DNA of 64,000 bases from Streptomyces sp. NBC_00353 (GTDB lineage Bacteria; Actinomycetota; Actinomycetes; Streptomycetales; Streptomycetaceae): positions 8,739,501-8,803,500 of the forward strand of contig NZ_CP107985.1 in the NCBI RefSeq assembly GCF_036108815.1, written 5' to 3'. The notes below the pieces were generated by a model that saw nothing but the letters and a program-made list of their open reading frames with translations, searched no databases and was not told the origin of the DNA. Numbering within the stretch: the stretch's first letter is position 1; every line of letters starts with the position of its first letter. The translations under genes and the position numbers were made by a program. Below are positions 24,412-32,382 of this stretch, piece after piece.

Positions 24412-26214
24412 TCAGCCGCGGGCGGACAGGGAGAAGGTCACGACGGCCGAAGCGTGGTCGGAGGGCCAGCCGTTGGGGGCGGTGTCCGACACCGGCGTGG
24501 GCCACCCGGTGAAGAGGGTGTGCGCCTCCACCACCTTCAGCGGTCCCGCGCACTGGACCTGGTCGATCCGGTCCTGTGGTTCCGCGCTGCCGTCGTCGCG
24601 CCGCGGGCGCACGGGGGACCAGGTGTTGCCGGGTGCCTTGGCCGGGTTGGAGTTGTGGTCGCGGAAGGCGTCGGTCAGACCGGCCTTCTCCAGGGCCTCC
24701 GTGACGGGCCAGCGGACGCGGCCCACCCCTCCGTGCGCGGGGGACGTCCGGCTCGTCCAGTCGAGGTGGGACGGTGAGGCAAGGCCGGCCGCGAGCACGA
24801 CGGGGACGTCGGAGGCGATGTCCCGCCGCATTGCGGCCACCAGTGCCTGCACTTGCCGGTAGCGGAGCGTCTGCTTCTCCGCCGCCTCGACCTGCGCGGG
24901 GCTGCGGCCGGCCAGAACGGCGTACGGCCCGTAGCCGGCCTCGTCCAGTTGGGCCGTCCACAGCCGTACCGTGCGCTTGCCGGGCAGTCGCACGGTCGCG
25001 GCGGCGGCGGGCACGGCTGCGGTGGGGGCGACGAGGTCGGTGAGAAGGTAGCGGCTGACCATGCCGAGGCCGTCGTCGGCCTGGTACGCGTGCCAGCCGA
25101 GAGCCCGGGCGAGGTCTCGGGCGCCGGTGCCGCCGCTCTCCTGGAGCGCGACGAGGTCGAAGCCCTGGGTGAGTACCAGCCGTACTTGCTTCTCCAGGAA
25201 TCCGTCGATGTGCGAGCCGGCGTCCCAGAGGTTCAGCGTGGCGACCTTGATCCGCAGGCGGTCCTTGGAGGAGCGCACCGGCACCTGGACGGTGATGGTG
25301 TCTCGGCCCGCCGCGCTGTCGGTGACGGATACCACCACGCGGCCAGGCGACTTGTACCGGAAGGACGGCGCCTTGCCGCTGATGGTGCCGTCAGCGGTCA
25401 CCGAGAGCCACCTGTCCCCGGAGACGCGCTGGAACGAGGGGGTGCCGGCGGCGTTGCCCTCCGGCCGGATCCACAGGCCGCCCAGGCTGACCGAGAAGTC
25501 CGTGCCCGCTGTCTGCGGGGCGGTTGTGAGGGCGTCCACCACCGCATGCGGCCGCGGAATGACCGGGCGGGGGATGAAGGTGAACGGATCTGTCCGGGCC
25601 AGGATGTCGTACCCGTCCTTGGCCAGCAGATAAGCGGTGTAAGGGCCGCCGTTCAGGCCGGAGGTGTCGAGGGTGACGTCGCCGGAGGCAGCGGGCGTGT
25701 ACTCCCAGACGAGGGAGCCGCCGTTGCCCGGCCGACGGTCACCGTCGTAGATGCCGACCCAGTTCTGAGGGTGGGGTGCGCCGGTCGCCCAGCCGAAGGT
25801 GGCTTGGTCCCCCTCGTACAGGGTGGCCGGCGCCTTGAGCACGAGCGAGTCGACGAGCGGCTCGCCGGTGAAGGTGAACGGATCTGTCTGGGCCAGGATG
25901 TCGTACCCGTCCTTGGCCAACAGGTAGGCGGTGTACGGTCCGTCGCTCAGGCCGGAGGTGTCGAGGGTCGTGTTCCCGGAGGCGCCGGGGACGTATGCCC
26001 ACACGAGCGAGCCGACGCCGTTGGACGGCTTGCGGTCGCTTTTGTAGACGCCGATCCAGTTGGTCGGGTCGGGGGCGTCCGTCGACCAGTTGAAGGTCAG
26101 CTTGTCCCCCCGTTGCGGGGGTGTGGTGGAGCTGATCGCGATGGCGTTACCGGATGCGGCGACACCTGGGAGGGGTGACACGGTTCTGGGTCCTCTCCGC
26201 CCGAGTACCGCCAT
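24412..26214 (-). CDS. EEP-fold protein with two Ig-like repeats, catalytic motif degenerate
   Basis: A 600-residue protein. I start it at the ATG at 26214, because any upstream start would run through the operator. Two near-identical beta-sandwich repeats (about 28-205, each ending DGYDILA(Q/R)TDPFTF) are followed by a linker and an endonuclease/exonuclease/phosphatase domain from about 330: VATLNLWDAG, LVALQESGG, DRIDQV and SDHASAVV. The motif that normally reads GDFN is AGLA, so Gly477 and Ala479 replace the catalytic Asp and Asn. The enzyme may be inactive or act as a binding protein. No clear signal peptide is present, unusual for this architecture. First gene of the operon with phospholipase C. 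Confidence 0.8.
   Translation of the reverse strand: MAVLGRRGPRTVSPLPGVAASGNAIAISSTTPPQRGDKLTFNWSTDAPDPTNWIGVYKSDRKPSNGVGSLVWAYVPGASGNTTLDTSGLSDGPYTAYLLAKDGYDILAQTDPFTFTGEPLVDSLVLKAPATLYEGDQATFGWATGAPHPQNWVGIYDGDRRPGNGGSLVWEYTPAASGDVTLDTSGLNGGPYTAYLLAKDGYDILARTDPFTFIPRPVIPRPHAVVDALTTAPQTAGTDFSVSLGGLWIRPEGNAAGTPSFQRVSGDRWLSVTADGTISGKAPSFRYKSPGRVVVSVTDSAAGRDTITVQVPVRSSKDRLRIKVATLNLWDAGSHIDGFLEKQVRLVLTQGFDLVALQESGGTGARDLARALGWHAYQADDGLGMVSRYLLTDLVAPTAAVPAAAATVRLPGKRTVRLWTAQLDEAGYGPYAVLAGRSPAQVEAAEKQTLRYRQVQALVAAMRRDIASDVPVVLAAGLASPSHLDWTSRTSPAHGGVGRVRWPVTEALEKAGLTDAFRDHNSNPAKAPGNTWSPVRPRRDDGSAEPQDRIDQVQCAGPLKVVEAHTLFTGWPTPVSDTAPNGWPSDHASAVVTFSLSARG
25575..25968 (-). repeat. Pair of about 100-bp direct repeats (Ig-like modules)
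   Basis: Sequence from 25575 to about 25674 recurs with few changes from 25869 to about 25968 (period 294 bp). Each copy encodes the end of an Ig-like module (PYTAYLLAKDGYDILA). The high nucleotide identity indicates a recent internal duplication. Confidence 0.8.
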
Positions 26215-26233
26215 GGCGGCACCCGGGTGAACC

Positions 26234-26251
26234 AAGTTGTCTAGATAACTT
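26234..26251. promoter_or_regulatory. GntR/HutC-type operator (copy 2)
   Basis: AAGTTGTCTAGATAACTT is an 18-bp dyad with one mismatched pair. It matches 15 of 18 positions with 19701-19718. It starts 19 bp beyond the EEP start codon on the minus strand, the same relation as at the oxygenase gene. TAGACA within it occupies the place of TATACA at the first site. Confidence 0.75.
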
Positions 26252-26638
26252 CGCTCCAGCAAGCCGTTCCACAGCGACGAGTACATGAACGACCGGTTGC
26301 CTTAGCCCGGTAGACAGACAGACATCTCGCTCGCCACGGCAACGAGCAGGTCGAGCAGGTCACGGCGCCCGTCAGCAGCAGCGGGCTTCTCCCGTCCGTC
26401 GTGGAGCGCCTCCGGGTCCACCGCGTCCTCCCGCGCGAGCCTGTCGCTCTGCTCACGGGCACCGGGGTGGAGGTCCCGCCGTGCGGCGTCCCCGGGCTGA
26501 AGCGCCGGGCGCTTGTCACCGAGGGTTTCCCCGGGTGTCCTCGGCACGTGGTGTGCGCGCCCTTGCATGGGTCTGGGATGTGGTCGGCGGCGCGTGAAAG
26601 GACGCGCGCCGTCAGAACACAAGAACGTCAGGAGTGGT
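26252..26638. other. Gene-free stretch between divergent genes
   Basis: Nearly 390 bp separate the EEP operon operator from the phosphodiester glycosidase start. No open frame here looks like a known protein, and I see no further copy of the AAGTTG dyad. The last 20 bp hold the CAGGAGTGGT ribosome binding site for 26639. Confidence 0.5.
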
Positions 26639-28288
26639 ATGTCCGACATCGCCGATAAGCCGCGTCGCAGTGCGAGCCGGGTGAAGCAGGCCACATGGCG
26701 AGGGGCCGCATTCGGGGCTGCCCTCACTTTGGCCGCTCTCGTCCCTCCGGCCGTTGCGAACGCGGGGGCCGCCGACTCGGGTCGGCCCGTCGCCTCCGGC
26801 TCCGGCGGAATCGCGTGGACGACAGCGAGTGTGGTGCCCGGCGTCCAGGTCCGCACCGGAGTTCTTCGGAACTCCAGCGCCGCCCCGGTATGGACGGTCA
26901 CCGTGCAGGCGCCTGCTGTCAACCGCCTGACGGGCGCGGCCACATGGGCCCCGCTCGGCGACAGGGCCTGGGCCGATTCCACCGCCGGGCGCCTGCGCGA
27001 AGCCGGGTTCGAACCGCGCCTGGAACAGGTGCTGTGGGACGAGTACGCCGACACCCCGCGTGGCACGATGGGTTGGCAGGTCAGGGTCGGCCGGTATGCC
27101 ACCCAGGACCAGGCGGGCACCATGAACTCGGCCGTGTCGGCTGCCGGGTTCCGTACGTCCGTCGAATGGACCGGCTACGACGGCCGGCAGGCGGCCGACG
27201 CGGAGAACATTCACGTCGCCGTTCTGGACCCGGCGCGTCTTCACGGGACGATCGCGGTCAGCGACGGCGGCAACGTGGCCGACCGGGAGAAGACCTCGGC
27301 GGTGGCCGCCCGACTCGGCTCACCGATCGGCGTCAACGGCGGCTTCTTCATCACGTCGGACTCCGACGGCGTCCAGGGTACGGTGGCCGGCCTGTCCGCC
27401 GTGCACGGCAGGCTCGAGTCGATGGCGGTCGGTTCCCGTGCCGCGCTGATCCTGGGCGACGGGGGTCGGCGGCCGCGGATCGCCGACCTGTCCACCACTG
27501 TCACCGTACGGGCAGGAGCGGCAACGTACGGGGTGCAGGGAATCAACCGGGTGCCGGGCAAGGTCCGCAACTGCGGACGCCCCGGTGCCGCCCCCACCGA
27601 CCAGCCCCGCCACGACACCACGTGCACCCTGGCGAACGACCTCGTGAAGTTCACCCCCGCGTTCCGCGCTCCGCTCCCCACGGGCCCGGGCGTCCAGACG
27701 GTCCTCGACGAGCACGGCATCGTGGTCTCCACAGGCGGCCGCGGTGGTGTCGCGCCGGAGCACGGCTCGGTCCTGCAGGGCACCGGGGCAGCCGGGAACT
27801 GGCTCACAGATCACGCGCGCGTCGGCAAGCGGCTGTCGCTGCGTGAGGTCGTCCGGGACTCCTCGGGGCGGCAGGTCAGGCTCGGTCCCGATGACAGCAT
27901 CGTCAGTGCGGCTCCCACCCTCGTCGAGGACGGCCGCATCCACATCGATGCCGCCACCGAAGGCACGCTCGACCCGCAGGACCTGTCGTTCGGATTCGCC
28001 TGGTCCAACGTTCGCCAGCCCCGTACCCTTGCCGGCATCGACGGGCGGGGACGGCTGCTGCTGGTCACGGTGGACGGGCGGCAGCCGGGAGTGAGCGAGG
28101 GCTTCACGCTGGGCGAGGCCGCGCGCTTCATGCGGTCGCTGGGCGCGGTGCAGGCTCTCAACCTCGACGGAGGCGGGTCCTCCGCGATGGCGGTAAAGGG
28201 CTCCCTCGTCAACGTCACCTCGGACGCCACGGGTGAACGCGCCGTCGGCGACACGATTCAGGTCCTGCCGGAGCGACGTACCTCCTGA
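26639..28288 (+). CDS. Secreted phosphodiester glycosidase (NAGPA family) with SPOR-like domain
   Basis: A 549-residue protein with CAGGAG before its ATG. The N-terminus (basic, then AAFGAALTLAALVPPAVANAGA) is a Sec signal peptide. Residues about 95-190 look like a SPOR/sporulation-related repeat (RLREAGFEPRLEQVLWDEYADTPRGTMGWQVRVGRYATQDQA). The C-terminal catalytic domain has the NAGPA hallmarks VNGGFF and ALNLDGGGSSAMAV, as in the mammalian uncovering enzyme that removes GlcNAc from phosphodiesters. Bacterial homologues are thought to act on cell-wall or exopolymer sugar-phosphodiesters. It is divergent from the EEP-phospholipase operon but has no copy of its operator, so co-regulation is uncertain. 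Confidence 0.85.
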   Translation: MSDIADKPRRSASRVKQATWRGAAFGAALTLAALVPPAVANAGAADSGRPVASGSGGIAWTTASVVPGVQVRTGVLRNSSAAPVWTVTVQAPAVNRLTGAATWAPLGDRAWADSTAGRLREAGFEPRLEQVLWDEYADTPRGTMGWQVRVGRYATQDQAGTMNSAVSAAGFRTSVEWTGYDGRQAADAENIHVAVLDPARLHGTIAVSDGGNVADREKTSAVAARLGSPIGVNGGFFITSDSDGVQGTVAGLSAVHGRLESMAVGSRAALILGDGGRRPRIADLSTTVTVRAGAATYGVQGINRVPGKVRNCGRPGAAPTDQPRHDTTCTLANDLVKFTPAFRAPLPTGPGVQTVLDEHGIVVSTGGRGGVAPEHGSVLQGTGAAGNWLTDHARVGKRLSLREVVRDSSGRQVRLGPDDSIVSAAPTLVEDGRIHIDAATEGTLDPQDLSFGFAWSNVRQPRTLAGIDGRGRLLLVTVDGRQPGVSEGFTLGEAARFMRSLGAVQALNLDGGGSSAMAVKGSLVNVTSDATGERAVGDTIQVLPERRTS

Positions 28289-28514
28289 CGCCGGCGGATC
28301 ACCGGAGGCGGCGGCCTGCCCGGCAGCCCTGCCGGAGCGTGTCTCCTGGGCCGCCGCCCCCGAGCCCGGGCTCCGGGCAGGCCGCCTCCACGCCTGCGGC
28401 CCTGCAACGGGGGATGCCTCGCGCCCCCGTACGGACCGTCTGCGATCGCGCCCACCGGATTCGTTCGCGAGGCTGGGCTGAGCCGAGTCCGTACGTACGT
28501 CCCCAGGAGCAGGC

Positions 28515-28778
28515 ATGCAGCAGGACAAGCACCCTTCCTACCGTCCCGTCGTCTTCCGCGACCGCTCCGCGGGCTACGCCTTCCTGACCCGTTCCACCGC
28601 GTCCAGCGACCAGACCATCGACTGGGACGACGGCAACACCTACCCCGTCATCGACGTGGAGATCTCCGCCGAGAGCCACCCCTTCTTCACCGGCAAGGCA
28701 CGGGTCGTCGACACCGAGGGGCAGGTCGCGAAGTTCGAGCGGCGGTACGGGGAGGAGGGGGGCAAGGACGTCTCCTGA
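28515..28778 (+). CDS. rpmE2: 50S ribosomal protein L31 type B
   Basis: An 87-residue protein with the full-length type-B L31 sequence: MQQDKHPSYRPVVFRDRSAG, FLTRSTA, YPVIDVEISAESHPFFTGK and KFERRYG. It lacks the CxxC zinc ribbon of type-A L31, so it is the zinc-independent paralogue usually induced when zinc is scarce. I looked for a Zur box (near TGAAAATCATTTTCA) in the 226 bp upstream and saw none. CAGGAGCAG precedes the ATG. It stands alone rather than in the usual cluster with other zinc-independent paralogues. Confidence 0.95.
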   Translation: MQQDKHPSYRPVVFRDRSAGYAFLTRSTASSDQTIDWDDGNTYPVIDVEISAESHPFFTGKARVVDTEGQVAKFERRYGEEGGKDVS

Positions 28779-29369
28779 CCCACCACCCACCGCTCCGGCG
28801 CCCCCGTATGCCCTCCGGACGCCGCCAACCCGCTTGCCGCGGTGCGCAGCCGTCCGTACGGGATCGAGCCAGGGTTCGCCCCGTCGGGCACGGGCGCCGC
28901 GACCGGACTCGGCTTCCGGCTCTGCACCGGGGCGAGAGGCCGACGAATGGTGGTCGGCCAGGACGTCGGCGCCGGGAAGCTCGTCGTGAACCGTTCCGCT
29001 GCAGGTGTCTGCGACTTCGCGCAGCACTTTGTGAGACGGACCTCCACGCCTCTGTCCCTCGACGCGGCGGAGGGTGAACGGTGCCCGGACACGCTGTTCA
29101 CGGACACCTCCTCGGTCGAGGGTCGAAGTCTTCGGCAGCGACGGCCGGGCGACGATCAGCAGCCCTCTTTCCCGAGCCGCCGAGCTGGTGCACCGAACGC
29201 CCCAGGGCATTGCAGGTGTCAGGACGTGGAGCCTTGGCGAATGAGCAGGCTGTGAAGCGTCGACCACCTGCCAGGTAGCACTCCGACCTGGATGGATCCT
29301 GCCCGGCTTGCGGGGCAGAGGATGTCAACTGGACACCTTCGTTCGCGCACTCTAGGAGATCCCACCCTC
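28779..29369. other. Gene-free stretch
   Basis: About 590 bp with no recognisable gene. Open frames on both strands are long by GC bias but show no family features or ribosome binding site. The last bases hold TAGGAGAT, the ribosome binding site of the sugar kinase at 29370. Confidence 0.5.
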
Positions 29370-30302
29370 ATGCTCGACAGACTCGACCTGCTGGTCATCG
29401 GTGAATGTGTCGCCGACATCGTCCGGCTGCCGGGCGCGGCCGATCAGGTCCACCCGGGCGGCAGCCCGGCCAATGTCGCGTACGGTCTGGCCCGGCTCGG
29501 GCGCAGCGCCACTCTGCTCACCCAGCTCGGACCGGACGACAACGGGCGGCTGATCAGGGACCATCTGGCCACCGTCGGGGTCGAGGTCCGCACGGACGGG
29601 GCTACGGCGCCCACCCCTTCCGCCGCCGTGACCCTGGACGGCGCCGGCCGGGCCACGTACACCTTCGCGATCACCTGGACGCTGGACCCGGTGTCCCTGG
29701 ACCGGCCGCCGCACCATGTGCACACCGGTTCCATCGCGGCGGTGATGGAACCCGGCAACGCGACCGTCCTGGGCGCCGTCGAGTCACTGCGGGCGGGCGC
29801 GACGGTCAGCTACGACCCGAATGTGCGGCCCGAGTTGATGGGGGACCACGACGCAGCCGTGCGGAAGGTCGAGCGCTGTGTCGCGCTCAGCGATGTGGTC
29901 AAGGCCAGCGACGAGGACTTGAAGTGGCTGTATCCGGGCCAGGAGCCGGAGCAGGTCGCCGAGCAGTGGCTCGCCACCGGCCCGGCCGTTGTACTCGTCA
30001 CCCGAGGGGGCGACGGCGCGCTGGCCGTTCTCCCGGGCGGGCACGTGACGGTCGACGCCCTTCCCACCGACGTCGTCGACACGGTGGGGGCGGGCGACGC
30101 CTTCATGTCGGGCACGCTGCACGCGCTCGCCTCGCACGGGCTGCTCGGCGCGGGCGGCCGGGAGTGGCTGCGCTCGCTGGACCGGGACACCGTGACCGAT
30201 GTCCTGCGCCACGCGGCGGCCTCGGCCGCTGTGACCGTCGCACGGGCGGGCGCCAAGCCGCCGGACGAGGCGGAGTTGAAGGAGGCGCTCACCCGCCTCT
30301 GA
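29370..30302 (+). CDS. PfkB-family carbohydrate kinase
   Basis: A 310-residue ribokinase-fold kinase starting at an ATG with TAGGAGAT upstream. Signature 1 is seen as HPGGSPANVAYGLARLGRSATLLTQLG (about 30-55). Signature 2 is DVVDTVGAGDAFMSGTL (about 240-256), holding the catalytic Asp and the anion hole. The size and GGSPANVA motif fit fructokinase-like members, but the sugar cannot be fixed. Cytoplasmic, ATP-dependent. It is a single-gene unit closed by the strong hairpin at 30310-30365. Confidence 0.9.
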   Translation: MLDRLDLLVIGECVADIVRLPGAADQVHPGGSPANVAYGLARLGRSATLLTQLGPDDNGRLIRDHLATVGVEVRTDGATAPTPSAAVTLDGAGRATYTFAITWTLDPVSLDRPPHHVHTGSIAAVMEPGNATVLGAVESLRAGATVSYDPNVRPELMGDHDAAVRKVERCVALSDVVKASDEDLKWLYPGQEPEQVAEQWLATGPAVVLVTRGGDGALAVLPGGHVTVDALPTDVVDTVGAGDAFMSGTLHALASHGLLGAGGREWLRSLDRDTVTDVLRHAAASAAVTVARAGAKPPDEAELKEALTRL

Positions 30303-30309
30303 ACAGGGT

Positions 30310-30365
30310 CACGACATGACGGTGCCACCACCCTCTCGCGGGAACGGTGGCACCGTCATGTCGTG
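30310..30365. terminator. 20-bp perfect inverted repeat, bidirectional terminator
   Basis: The left arm (30310-30329, beginning CACGACATGACGG) and right arm (30346-30365) are exactly complementary over 20 bp around a 16-base loop. It starts 7 bp after the kinase stop and faces the minus-strand pseudogene ending at 30380, so it can serve both directions. Confidence 0.85.
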
Positions 30366-30379
30366 CCGTCAGCGCGGGG

Positions 30380-30782
30380 TCATCCGACCGAGATGGCCCG
30401 GGGACCGCGCACCACGACGAGTGGAGTGTCCCCATCCGCCCCCGACGCGTGCTGGGCGAGGAGCGCCAGCGGACGTTCGCGGCCGAACAGCGGGAGTCGC
30501 TCGGGGCGGCGGATCGCGGGTGGCAGCGGCGCGGGTTCCGATGGGATCCGGGAGAGCGGCAGGGTACTGAGGGCATCGAGAGCCGCCAGGTCCGCACAAA
30601 GGCCGCGAGTCCGAAGCGGACCGTGCCGGGTGAGGGAGGGAATGCCGTGTTCGAAGTCGGCCGCCCTCGGCGAGCGCCAGGGCCGTCAGCAGCCGCCGTG
30701 CACTCGGCCGGGACCATCGCCCGGCCGGAAGCTCCTCACCCGCGCACTCCACCCGGAATCCGCCGAGCACCTGGATCGTGAC
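30380..30782 (-). pseudogene. Frameshifted, truncated BTAD/AfsR-type regulator
   Basis: A GTG at 30782 with GGAAG upstream begins VTIQVLGGFRVECAGEELPAGRWSRPSARRLLTALALAEGGRLR, a clear N-terminal winged-helix segment of AfsR/SARP-type regulators. The frame then turns to nonsense. In another frame of the same strand the sequence resumes DLAALDALSTLPL and PLFGRERPLALLAQHASGADGDTPLVVVRGP, the start of the ATPase domain of the same family, before ending at 30380. The middle BTAD part and the Walker A loop are missing. The gene is broken by at least one frameshift and one or more deletions. Confidence 0.65.
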
Positions 30783-30871
30783 GTCTTCCACCGTTGACGG
30801 GGCCACCGGATTCCCTCCGTGCGCCGGACCATGAGGTCGGTGCACGGTAGGAAGCCCGCATTACCCGGTCA

Positions 30872-32185
30872 TTACCCGTGCGCCTGCCCGTGCGGTGCCG
30901 GGAGCAGATGGGGTGTGCTGTCGTCGTCGAGGAACTCCACGACCGCTAGGGCGAACAGCGCCGCGATGGCCATCCATACGGTGACCATCGCCGTCGGCCG
31001 GTTCCACACGATCAGCACGACGGCGGCCACCACGACGACCGTCCAGTTCAGCGGGTCCTTCGCACGGTGCACCCAGGCGCCGATCGGACCGCCGGTGATC
31101 CCGGCCGCGTCGCGTACGGCGCCGATGCCGCCGTGCCACATGGCCTTGACCCGGCAGGCGGCGCGACCCTCGCCGGAGAGCCAGGCGGCGAGAGCCACCA
31201 CCACGCCCAGGGTGATCACCATCCTGATCCCGGCGCGGAGGTAGCCGACCAGGGCATCGAAAAACGAACCGGCCGCCGGCTGCGAAACCGACGCCGGGAG
31301 GCTGTCCAGATAGAACGCGCGGAACACCCAGAGCGCCACGCCGAGGACCGCGGCGCCCACCGCGACCGCGAGGGCCGCGGTGACCAGCGCGCGGCGTCGG
31401 CGCACGGCGAGCAGTACCCCGCCGGCGGCGAGCACGAGGGTCAGCACCGGCAGCCAGAAGCCGACGATCTGCAGCAGCCGGAACCCCTTCTTGGCCTTGC
31501 CGATCGCATCGGACGTCAGCACGGTGAAGTCGGTGTGGATTTCGGGGATCTTCGCGGCGATGGTCAGCCCGTGGTCGACCAGGAGCTGTTTCACCCGGTC
31601 GATCACCGGGGCGAGATCGATGACGACCGTGTCGTTGGTGAGCTTCACGGCACCGCCGCCGCTGCCGGTCAGTGCCTTGACGGCTGCCGCGTGGGCGTTC
31701 CGGTTGAGGGCGACCCACACCGTCTCGAAGGCCTCGGACGACACGAACCTGTCCACCGTCCCGTGCACGAAGTTCGAGACCCCGGTGGTGATCGGGCCGC
31801 TCAGCCGCCCCAGCGCCTTGTCGACGACCGGCCGGTCCGCGGGGGCCACCTGTTCGAGGAGGGCGTGGACGTCCAGATGCGTCATCACGGCATCGGTGAC
31901 CCGGTTCGACACCGCGGCCTGCACATCGGGATCGGAGGCCAGGGGCTTCACCATCGCCACATAACGGTCGGTGTCACCGATGTCGTCCCTGGCCCAGGCG
32001 GCGACGATGCTCAGCGGGGTGAGGACGGCCGCGACGAGGATCAGCAGCACGGCGAAGAACGAACGGATCCGGGGCCGGGACCGTGCCGGAGTACGCGCCT
32101 CCAATTGCGCCATCCGTGCGCGCAGCGCATCCAGCTCGGCGCGGGCGCTGGAGGAATCCAAGTGATCGGGGTCCGGTGTTGCCAT
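30872..32185 (-). CDS. Multi-pass membrane protein of unknown function
   Basis: A 437-residue protein. The start is placed at MATPDPDHLD (32185), as upstream sequence is Arg-rich and unlike coding sequence. After a coiled-coil-like N-terminus (SSARAELDALRARMAQLEART), one membrane segment leads into a 200-residue extracellular region (DDIGDTDRYVAMVKPLASDPDVQAAVSNRVTDAV). A cluster of further segments follows: about two around 245-300, one near 335, and two before the end. The DRYV-APL-D extracellular motif is common in uncharacterised actinomycete membrane proteins. It is divergent from the KAS cluster with 197 bp between. Confidence 0.8.
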   Translation of the reverse strand: MATPDPDHLDSSSARAELDALRARMAQLEARTPARSRPRIRSFFAVLLILVAAVLTPLSIVAAWARDDIGDTDRYVAMVKPLASDPDVQAAVSNRVTDAVMTHLDVHALLEQVAPADRPVVDKALGRLSGPITTGVSNFVHGTVDRFVSSEAFETVWVALNRNAHAAAVKALTGSGGGAVKLTNDTVVIDLAPVIDRVKQLLVDHGLTIAAKIPEIHTDFTVLTSDAIGKAKKGFRLLQIVGFWLPVLTLVLAAGGVLLAVRRRRALVTAALAVAVGAAVLGVALWVFRAFYLDSLPASVSQPAAGSFFDALVGYLRAGIRMVITLGVVVALAAWLSGEGRAACRVKAMWHGGIGAVRDAAGITGGPIGAWVHRAKDPLNWTVVVVAAVVLIVWNRPTAMVTVWMAIAALFALAVVEFLDDDSTPHLLPAPHGQAHG

Positions 32186-32382
32186 GACCCAAGGGGATGC
32201 CCTGCGCGTCCGTGCAGCGCGGCGGGTTGCTGCGAAAGGGTGAGCACGGGGGCTCGCGGGGGTACGCGGTTCACGCCCTCGGGCCTCGCGCGCCCCCGTT
32301 CGGCCCAGTAAGCGCATCCTCGCCGGGGCGACTGCCGTTCGACAGCCGGCAGGCCTGATCGATCGCGGAATCGGAGCAGCGA

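Noticed and set aside
22749..24512. A 587-codon plus-strand frame antisense to phospholipase C
   Set aside because: The minus strand encodes a Tat signal and all catalytic motifs of the phospholipase; the plus frame is low-complexity Gly/Val/Arg.
26252..26638. Third copy of the AAGTTG GntR-type dyad before the phosphodiester glycosidase
   Set aside because: No match with more than scattered identity was seen, so I do not include that gene in the regulon.
28289..28514. Zur box before rpmE2
   Set aside because: No sequence close to the AT-rich Zur palindrome is present in the gap.
28842..29255. A 137-codon open frame between rpmE2 and the sugar kinase
   Set aside because: No family resemblance, no ribosome binding site, and neighbouring frames are equally open.
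31067..32311. A 414-codon plus-strand frame opposite the membrane protein
   Set aside because: It is His/Gly/Arg-rich without hydrophobic pattern, while the opposite strand encodes regular membrane segments.
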